A stretch of 64,000 bases of DNA, from contig LSRY02000003.1 of the NCBI GenBank assembly GCA_001643675.2, positions 1,416,001 through 1,480,000 of the forward strand. The letters run 5' to 3'. The translations under genes were made by a program, and so were the position numbers. Origin of the DNA: Monocercomonoides exilis. Lineage: Eukaryota; Preaxostyla; Oxymonadida; Polymastigidae. Shown here one piece after another: positions 34,975 to 44,300 of this stretch (the first letter of the stretch is position 1; each line of letters starts with the position of its first letter). The notes below the pieces were generated by a model. The model saw only the letters and a list, made by a program, of their open reading frames with translations. It made no database searches and was not told the DNA's origin.

Positions 34975-36955
34975 TTTTTTCATATTCGATATCTCACCAT
35001 TCACAATCTTCTGCCCCGCCACCTCAGCCTCATACTCTCCAAATGGAATCTTCAGTGTCAGGCACTCCCACAGCATCATCCCGATCGAGAACACCGCAGA
35101 CTCCTTTGTTGCCCCGAATTTATTGTTGATCAGCAGTTCCGGCGCCTTCCATCTCACACACTCCTTCCTGTTGTCATCCTCATCCTCAAAAGCTGATGAA
35201 GGCAGAGAGTCATCATCATCATCACTTGCAGATGTTACAATCGTGGATGAAGAAATTGAAGATGAATCTGAATCGGAAGAGGAGCAATCTGAGTACATCG
35301 CAATGCAGATCACCATGTGCTCCGAGAACAGTACAATGTGTGGACTCAGATTGGCCAGTGAAGATAATCCGTTTTCCATCTCATCAAAGGAGTGAAGTGC
35401 AAGATTGGCCACCCAGAACAAGACCCGGGCAGCTGTCATCTCTCTTTCCTTCAAACTCCCAATTGCCATCTCTTTCTTCTCATTCCTTCCATGCAGCAGC
35501 ATGAACAGCGAATCCCTCAAGTCCACAATCAGCTTCTCATGAGGTGATGAGCAGGCCATTGCATCCACCAGATTTGACATGGACGAGGTGGTTGGGCACA
35601 GATCCTCCCCTCGAATAAATGTTGAATCTGAATCTGTGGTTGAAGTTGTTGAAGTGGATGAGATTGAAGGTGAAGGAGTTCGCTTTCTTGTCTCTTCCTC
35701 TTCATCCTTCTCCAATGCCCATTGAGGAATCTTGTCTGAATCTTTTCCCAATATGTTTTCAGTGGAGCCACTCTCAGATAGAAGGTACTCTTCAGATTCT
35801 GAATGCACCATTTTCTTTCCATATACTCTCTTCTTTATCCTCTCTTCATTCTTCTTCTCTGCCTATCTTTCTGCTCTCCTCCACTGCTCCTCAGGCGACA
35901 TCTCCATCGTCACCACCTCAAATGCCTTCGGATTCTTTTTCACTGTGTCATTCACAATCTCCTCCAATTCCTTTGTTCTTCTCTTTTGTTTTCTCCATCT
36001 GACTGCAAATATCACAGAAACAATGATTACAAACAATAAAACAACAACTCAAACAACAACAGCAATCGGCCAAAATGATTTTCCTTCTTTTCCTCCCTCA
36101 ACAATTCTTTCATTTCCACTTGACTGACTTTCACTTCTGTTCTTCACAATAAATGGCTCTGTTGATGAAGGAGAATCAGCTTTTCCAAACGCAATCCACA
36201 CACTCACTTCCGTCTCTTCTCTCACTTTCTCCAATTCTGAACATGAAATAACTGAGCGAATCTCATTCTCTGAAACAAACCCTTCTTCTTCAATCCCTTT
36301 TCTCACAATCTCCTCTTCATCCCCATTTTTCATGCTGATCTTCAGAGACAATTTGTGAGGAAGAAGCAGCTTCCCACGAATGCTCAAGTCCATGTCCCCA
36401 CTCGCCTGTGTTGTGCTCTTCACTTCTTCCAAGACAGGGATGAAAAATGATGATCCTCTTTCACTCGCGATTCCTCCCAATTGACATCCCTCATCCAATA
36501 TCCGCAGAGATGTGTTTTTCTCCATTCCTTCTCCCCCTTTAAAACCCATCTCCTTCAGATTTATCTCTTCCTATTACACTCTCTTCAACAACAATCATCA
36601 CGCTCATGAAATCAGAAGTCAGATGCACCAGCCCATGCTCAATTGAATAACATGGAAGTGTGTTTGTTCCACACTGTTTTTCGTTTGATCCATTCACGCT
36701 GCTCACAATAATCGTATCACTTTGATGAATTGTTACAAATCCATTCAAATCCGTATCGCTGTGGTGTTCGCAATAATCTTTTCCATTAATTGCATTATTA
36801 CGAGTGTTATGTCCCTCTCGAAGATCAAACAGAAATTGACTTTCATTGATCTGGGATGTGATGTTGTAACAATCAATGAAAATACATTCCTCATGCTGGT
36901 TGTGTCTGTATCTAACTTCATCTTCACAAATGCAAAATTCATTTTTTCTCTTCAT
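34975..36955 (-). pseudogene. Broken surface protein gene, inverted copy B
   Basis: Reverse-complement copy of the gene at 30241. It shares the early frameshift, the TGA within the membrane segment and the TAG before the cytoplasmic Glu-rich part, so these lesions are older than the duplication. Copy B lacks the two extra bases of copy A, so its cytoplasmic part stays open for 281 codons (35811 to 34966) with the kinase-like APELLI and GMMLWECLT segments in one frame. It is cut at the inner arm border (34975), just after the VNGEISNM segment, whereas copy A seems to continue beyond. No functional product is expected from the whole; expression of the 281-codon piece cannot be ruled out. Confidence 0.75.
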
Positions 36956-37691
36956 TTCGTTGCCTGAAACATTTCTCCTCTATTTTCTTTGCTGTTGCTG
37001 TGTTAACAGGAGCTTTGTTTTCATACGCATCTCTCTTTGGAAGAAAGATAATAAAATTTTTCATGTTTTATCAAAAATTTTAATAAAACAATGTTAATAA
37101 TTAAAAAGAATGTTTCACACGATTTGTTTGTTCTTCTTTATTCATTGGCACCATAGTTTAATAATAATATCCTTGTGCAGCATGCAAATAATCTTCCTAA
37201 AAATCATAATCAAAAATTGTAAAGAATTGAATGAAATGTTAATAATCATTTAGTGCACACTTTTATAATATTTCTAAACATTTGATTTGTTATATGTTCG
37301 CAAGCGAGGGTTCTATTCTTGACGAAAGAAACTAATTTCTTATTTTTTGGATATTAAAAATTTAATTGTGGGAATGATCAAAATATTTTAATTTTTAAAT
37401 TTATTTTTTTTTATGTTTTATTTCCCAAATCATTATTATTAAAATAGGACAATATAATAATAAATAACATTTTATCTACTTTTTATTTCATAATTATCTT
37501 GTTTTATTTATTTTTTGAAAAAATACTCATATTTATGGGTCATTTTTTAAAATAGTTTTTTCACGAGAAACAAAAATTTTTGCGAAAAATCGGTCCATAC
37601 AAAAGTTTTTAAATAATTTTTGCATTTCAAACATCACAAAATTAATGTCTAAAAACAAGAATTGCAAAAGGGACGCAGTTACACCTATGCC
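34975..37691. repeat. Right arm of the 2.72-kb inverted duplication
   Basis: Reverse complement of 29505-32223, ending at CCTATGCC (37684-37691). It includes the AT-rich noncoding outer ~740 nt as well as the pseudogene. Length is 2,717 versus 2,719 nt for the left arm, accounted for by two single-base indels at short G/C runs. Confidence 0.95.
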
Positions 37692-37972
37692 TGTTTCTCT
37701 TTCTTCTTTTCAATCTAAACCTTCTTCTTTTTCTTTATATATCAGCCGAAAAACCACAGAATTTTATATCAAAAAAAAATATCGTAGTTTCATCCAATTT
37801 ATATTCGCATAGGTAATTTTTCATTCTGTATAAACAATTTGATGAACAAATAATATATGATTATTATGAATCTTCATCAGCAGAATGGATTCTTCTGTCC
37901 GCAAATGTTTCTATTTTCCATATTTTTCGACATAATAATGATCTTTGTCAAACATTTCAAACGTTATAAAAA

Positions 37973-38036
<64 letters not shown>

Positions 38037-38369
38037 TACTTTGTATTCGTTCAAAAAAATCTATGGGAAACAACTAATATGAAATTCTTTCAGTAGCTTT
38101 ATTTAAGCATCAGGAAATAAGGTTTTAAAAAATGCTGCTATTGTGTTTTTAACCCAACTTTTTGCTTTCTTTTTTATAAGTTATTTATATCATAGTGTAA
38201 ACACACACAGTTTAGTTAAGATATCCTAGGAGAGAAATTTCTAAATTCTATCAAATAATTATTACACAAAAAATTCTGCTTTCCATAATAAAATTTTTGT
38301 TTTTTAATTTGAAAAAACCGTTTGATTGTCCTTTGGAGCGACTATTCATTGTTGAATTAGTATTTACAA
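37692..38369. promoter_or_regulatory. Upstream region of the giant unknown gene
   Basis: About 680 nt of AT-rich DNA between the palindrome and the ATG at 38370. It contains an uninterrupted run of 59 T at 37975-38033, about 340 nt before the start codon. The promoter must lie here; no motif is recognised. Confidence 0.4.
37975..38033. repeat. Poly-T tract, 59 bases
   Basis: The longest homopolymer in the window, uninterrupted, lying 284 nt outside the right end of the palindrome. Its true length is likely uncertain because sequencing handles such runs poorly. Confidence 0.8.
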
Positions 38370-41300
38370 ATGGATGCAACTACGAAATTTCCTCTACAAG
38401 AGCCTAATCCGCGGGATTTCTCGACTTTTGAGAAATATGAACAGGCTCTATTAAAATGGTCAAAGACCATTGACGAACTTTCAAAGGGACTCTTTTCTTT
38501 TTACAATGTTGTGCAAAAACTGGGAAAAATCGTTTTTTATAGTCAAACTCAAAACAAACACGCAACGAAACAAAAGCGAATTGTTGGTGGAAATGAAGTT
38601 ATAAGGCATCACAGTCTTCAAAAACAATCTGACATATGGGTAAAATTATCATTTCCTATAAGCGAAGGAATTCGCTTCAAATTTGAGGAAGCATTGCTTT
38701 CATTTGATCAGCTAAGTTTAAATGGACTTTTCAATATTCCACCTGTTGTTGATGAATACAAAATTCAACAGCAGCGAGCAATCAGTTATTTAACGCTGGC
38801 AACTTTTCATTATCTGCAGCACCCTAATATTCGAAGTATTGAGTTATTTCGTTGGCTTTTGAATACATTTCCAATTGTCGAAGTTTACGAAAATCATATT
38901 CAAAAAGATTGCATTCGTAAACCACAAAATTACGTGGAGCAAACTACAAGAGTTAATTCATTTTATCTTTCACTTCCTTGCTTATTGGAAGATTTTGTTC
39001 ATAATCTTTCATTTGATCAATTGGTTACAATTGTCAGATCCGCTCAAAATGATTCATCTTTTCCATTATTAAAATCTTTGCAAGGTGCAAAATTATTCAA
39101 TTGTCAGCTTTCGCATTCTTTCTATGCACTTCGCTTGAGTTCTGTTTGTGACACTTCTAAACTGCAACGAAATGCAGATATTTCCATCTCACCTGCTTTA
39201 GATGTTAACATCCAGTGCTTTCGACGTCACTTTCCATCACCAGCTGCTTTTTGTTCTGGCCGAATTGAGGAATATTCTGTTGATTCAGAAAATTCTTTGC
39301 TTTTCCAGTACCCGGAATCAAGCGTCTCAAAAATAGCTAATCATTCAGCTTCATCTGTCACATCATATCCTTCTAACATTTCATCGTCATCATCAACAAC
39401 AACCACAGTTTCTTCTTCTTCGTACAAGTCATTAAAGCAACTCACAACAAGATTCACTGTTGCTGGCAGCCGCTCTCTCTACTCAGCTTTGGTCCATTCG
39501 CTTCTTGTCTGTGTACTTCCCCTCTCCATTCTTGAGCTGCCTATCTTCTTCATTCTTCCTTCTTCTCTTTTTCAAAGTGAAACACATTCAGATTGCAGCA
39601 GCACACACTCAGCCTCTTCATCATCGAAGTCTGCTTCCTCTTCCACAAGCGACTCTTTCAGCCAGGGCGGAAGCATCGCTTTGAAAAGGAAGGACTCAGG
39701 GCCATCGCGAAGAGCGTCTCTGATGCAACCATCGTCTCCTCAACAACAGCTACCTCTTCAACAACAACAACAACAACAGAGCATAAACAACGAGGCAACC
39801 ACTCCATTTCATAGCGCTTCGGACTCCACATCACATGCACTTTCACAAATTGCTACGCTTTCTTCGTCTTCTGATGCTGCTTCGAAATCTTCTTTTTCTG
39901 TTTATTCGGATTCATCATCTACTTCGTCCTCATCTTTATCCTCATCCGCATCCTCATCTTGTTTCAATTCAAATGCGCTTCTTTCAGATGTCTTGTCCAC
40001 TCAGCTGACAGCAAACGCTCTTTCTTTTCTTCTCGTTGCGCCGTCTTTCACTCGCTCGCCTGTGCGGCATCTGACTCTTGTTTTTGCTGCCCAATGCCTC
40101 CTCCTCAAAACAAGCGCTGCTGCCTCGTTGGTTGCTGCTCAAACGAAACAGAGAAAGAGGAAGCAGGAAAGGAAATTGGGGATTGAAGGTGATGACAGAA
40201 AAGAATGCCAGCAGATGATTGAGAAAAGCGGGAGTGAAGAAGCTATTGTACCTTCTTTGAGTGACAATAATATTCTTTCTGAGCAGATTTACACTGGAAA
40301 TGGCATTTCAATGGAAGATAAATTTGGATCTTCTGCAGAATCAGATGGAATGAACCAGAATAAGATGGATGCTCAACTCAACGAGAAATCTTTGCTAAGC
40401 AATGAAATGCAAATAAAGAGGGAAAACACAGGCAATTTCGAAGAAGTAATGAGAGAAAAAGAAACAATAGCTGACAATACAAAACATACTGAAGACAATA
40501 GCAGCAAAGACAAAGACGACAATGAAGAAGGAGACGAAGAAGAAGACGGAAGCACAAAGCGGAAGAGAAAAGCTGCTCGAATTAAGCTGAACAACCAGAA
40601 GAACAAGAAAATTGAGCAAGAGTTCGATAAAGCCGAGATGAACAAGAAGCTTTTCACAGAATTTGTGATGCCGCCGCCTGCGACGAAAGAGGAAGAAGAG
40701 AAAATGATGGCGCAGCTGACTGAACAGGAAATAAAGACACTTTTAGACTCGAAATCGAACTATGATCAGAAAATGATGCAGTTGATGGAGATTTCAGAGA
40801 ATCACAATGACAAAGATGTTTCATCAACATCAGTTTCTTCGTCTTCTTCTTCTTCTTCTTCTTCGAATCAGTCCAAAACCAAACTCTTCTTTGGTAGCTA
40901 TCAAACTGGCATTTCCGTCACATATTTCCATTCTCTCTGCCACATTCTCTCTGTTTCACGTGCTTTTGATGAAAACTCTTCATATCTCTCTTCTTATTCT
41001 TCTCGTTCTGTGCCTTATCATTCCAACCCACCGCCAAATATTCATCAGCCTCCTTCTTATTTCGCCTCCACCTCGTTTTTCCCTTCATCACACTCCGTTT
41101 TCTTCTCTCCTTCTGTCTCTCCTCTCTTCTCCCCTCTGAATGATAATCCAAGCGTCGTTGAATTGGAGTCCATCCGACATTTCTCTGACATCTCATTCAC
41201 TCCCACCACAGCCACTTTCCATCGCCCTGCGCCTTCTCTTCCTCTTGTTGCTCCTTTCTCTCCTTCTCTTTCGTGTGCCCAGAATGAGACAGAATCTGTC

Positions 41301-44300
41301 AATGAACGCATTGGAGGCACGCTGAGGACTATTCGGTCTGTGAGGGAAGACGATGTGGAAGAAGTGAGTGGGAATGCTGCAGCAGTATCAACAGCAGCAA
41401 CAGCGGGTGAAGATAACAAGGTGAATGGAGTGGGAGAAGATGGAAATGGAGTTAACGAAGAAGGAGAAGTGAAAAGACAAGACGCATTGCATTCAGTATC
41501 AACAGAAGAGAAAGCGGGGGATGCTGCAAATGGAGAGAATTCAAACAAAAAGACAATCAGATTGGATCGAATTGAAGCATACATTGCTGCGATGAGCAGA
41601 AGAAAGCCATTCAAAAGCCACTCAGCACACCACTCGAAACAGCAGAGCGCATCTCAAATAGAATCGTCGAGAACAAACAGAGAAGGAAGTTTTGGCATTG
41701 ACGAACAAAATGGTTCAAAGCAATTGAGTTTATCTGCTTCTGCTTCTGCTTCTTCTTCTTCTTCCTCTGTTGATGATCCACTTTTTGCTTCAGATGCATC
41801 CAACACAACAATCACAGTGCCGAGTGTGACTGCATCGCGTGCGTTATCAGAGGACACGACGCTTCTGCTGCTGCTTCTCGAACACAAGCTGCTCAGCTCT
41901 ATCTCTTCTTCTTTCTATCTTTTGATGTTTCGAATGGGCTCTTTGATTCAACAGGCTTTTGAGCCTTTTGTTTCAGTTGATGAAGATTCTGATAGGAATA
42001 ACAGCAATTCATCCATAAATTCATCAACTGAGCAAACAACCTCAACTGAAAATGGAATATCTTCTTTACCAAAAACGAAAGAGCAGACGCAAACAGCTCA
42101 AATGCACACTGCACTGGCAAAGAAGGGATATGAAGTTACGAGCAATCCATTGAAGGCACTTGCACTCGCAAAAAGAACAAGTTCAAACAATTCTCCGCTT
42201 TCTCGTTCAAAAGCGTCTGCTTTTCCGAGTCGATCTCCAGCAGCAACACCTCAACCATCTTTAGAACAACAATTAGATAGAAACAAAACGAGTAACAATA
42301 ACAATGCATCTTCTTCTTCTTCTCCTTCTCCCTCTTCTTTTCCTTTTTCAAATGGAAACACTCCATCACCAGATTCTCCATCTTCATCTCCTCTTCTTGT
42401 CTGGATAAACAAACGTCTCGAGGTTCTCTTGTCTCTCATCCGCTGCTTCAACACACGCGCTTCAATTTATCCTTCTCTTTGCATCGCTCTCTCTGGCAAC
42501 GCCTCCGCCTCTCGTTCTGCATTCATCGCTCTCTTCCACTTCTTCCGCTTATCTTTCTCCAACACCCCATACCCACATCCACTTCAATCTGATCCTTTCC
42601 TTCTTCTCTCTTTCGTCCGCGCTGTCTGCACCAGCCGCTTCTCCCACGTCAGAAAGCAAGTACCCGCCATTTTGCAGTTATATGCAGAGCACAAAGAAGC
42701 GCTTATGCTTCTGTCACGTGGAGTTGTGCTTCATCTTCAGCCGGCTCTGCTGCCAGCGCTGGTTGAAATGGAGCAAAGATATGCACATCTGCCGCTCGGA
42801 GGCAGCGCAGGCTCAACTGGCGACCTTATCCTACAGAACTCGTCAATTGCTGCCCAGATGATACAGCAGATTGCGCTGTTTGAAGGAGAAGAAGGGAATG
42901 TGAGAAGAGGGAGTTCAGTGGCAGTAGGAGGGGCAGGTGGAGGTGTAGGTGGGACAGTTGGAAGAGATTTGGGGATGAGAGATGGGTTTTCTGGGGGAAA
43001 CATGTGGATGAAAGAAGAGCGAAGGAGAGCCACATTTGAAGAGATGAAGAAGATGGGATACAGCTCCACACGCTTCTTCCCAGGTGCGCCTGTTGCTTTG
43101 CCCTCTGGATGGCATCACTCGTCCACAACTCGTCTGCATTCGACTCCATTCATACCGCTTCCTCCAGCAGCATCCGTTTCAGCCTCAGCGGCTGCGGTGG
43201 CGGCTGCGGCTGCAGCAGCATCTGCAGGCTATTCTTCGATGACTCGTTCGGTTTTCTCAAACAAAGAACACACACAAGGATTCAATGGGAGTGGGATAAG
43301 TTATCCTTTTATCTCAGCCACTGGGCAGAGGAAGTGCTATGCAGAGCGGCTGGCAAGAAGCTATGCAACGCGAATGGAGTTGATTCCGAATGAGAAGCTG
43401 TTGGAGAGAGAGATGCGACGAGAAAGAGAATGTAGAAGAGCAGAAGAGAGAGAAAGAGAAAGGGAAAGAGACAGAGATAGAGAAAACGACAAGGATCACT
43501 TGCTGTTTGGAAGAGCAGGCGATGAAGAATCATCAGAAATGCCTTCAAAATCACCGCCGCGGATGAAAAAGAAGAGTCTGAATGCTTCTTCTCCTTATCA
43601 CAACCTGTCTGTCATTTCGCCTTCGCCTTCTGCGTCTTCCATTTCATCACGTGCGCCTTTTGGCTCTCAGTCCTCCCCCACCTCACCCCGCCCTCTGAAC
43701 GATGCATCCTCTGAATCTGCCTCCAGAAATAGCTCAAACCTCACAAACAACTCAAACTTCACTCGCTCGCTTCGTCCAAACAGCAAAACCGCCTCAATTG
43801 CCACACCATTCACAGCCAATGCTCCTCGCAAGACGCCTTCACCCATTCAGCAGCCCATTCATTCGGTCACTCCCCTCTCTTCCCCACACAAACACCACAC
43901 TTCATTCCCTCTTTCGCTGCCTTTCCCTGCCCCTCGCTCTCAGCACTCTTCGGCCACAAAGCACAAATCCCATCTTTCTCTCGACGTGGCTGTCTCTTTC
44001 CCTTCTTCTCATCCTCTTGTCTCCCCCATCGGCTTCCACCCTTCCTCCATCTTCTCTTCTCACTGCCCTCCTCCTCTCACATCCAACCTTCCCAGCGCCT
44101 CTTCCACACCCAGAAGCCTTCATCAGCGCCAGCATTCGCTTCCTTCTCCTCCGGTCACACCAAAATCTCGCCCTCTTTCGAACACTCACTGGCAGCTTCA
44201 GGACAAAAACGCAAGCACACCACAGGCAAATTCGCCTCTTCTGCAGTCTTCTGGCTTTTCTGCTTCAAAGGGACACACAATGCAGTCACAACAACAACAG

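Noticed and set aside
29496-37700. Target-site duplication at the palindrome ends
   Set aside because: The 9 bases before 29505 (AGAAATGAG) and after 37691 (TGTTTCTCT) are not direct repeats.
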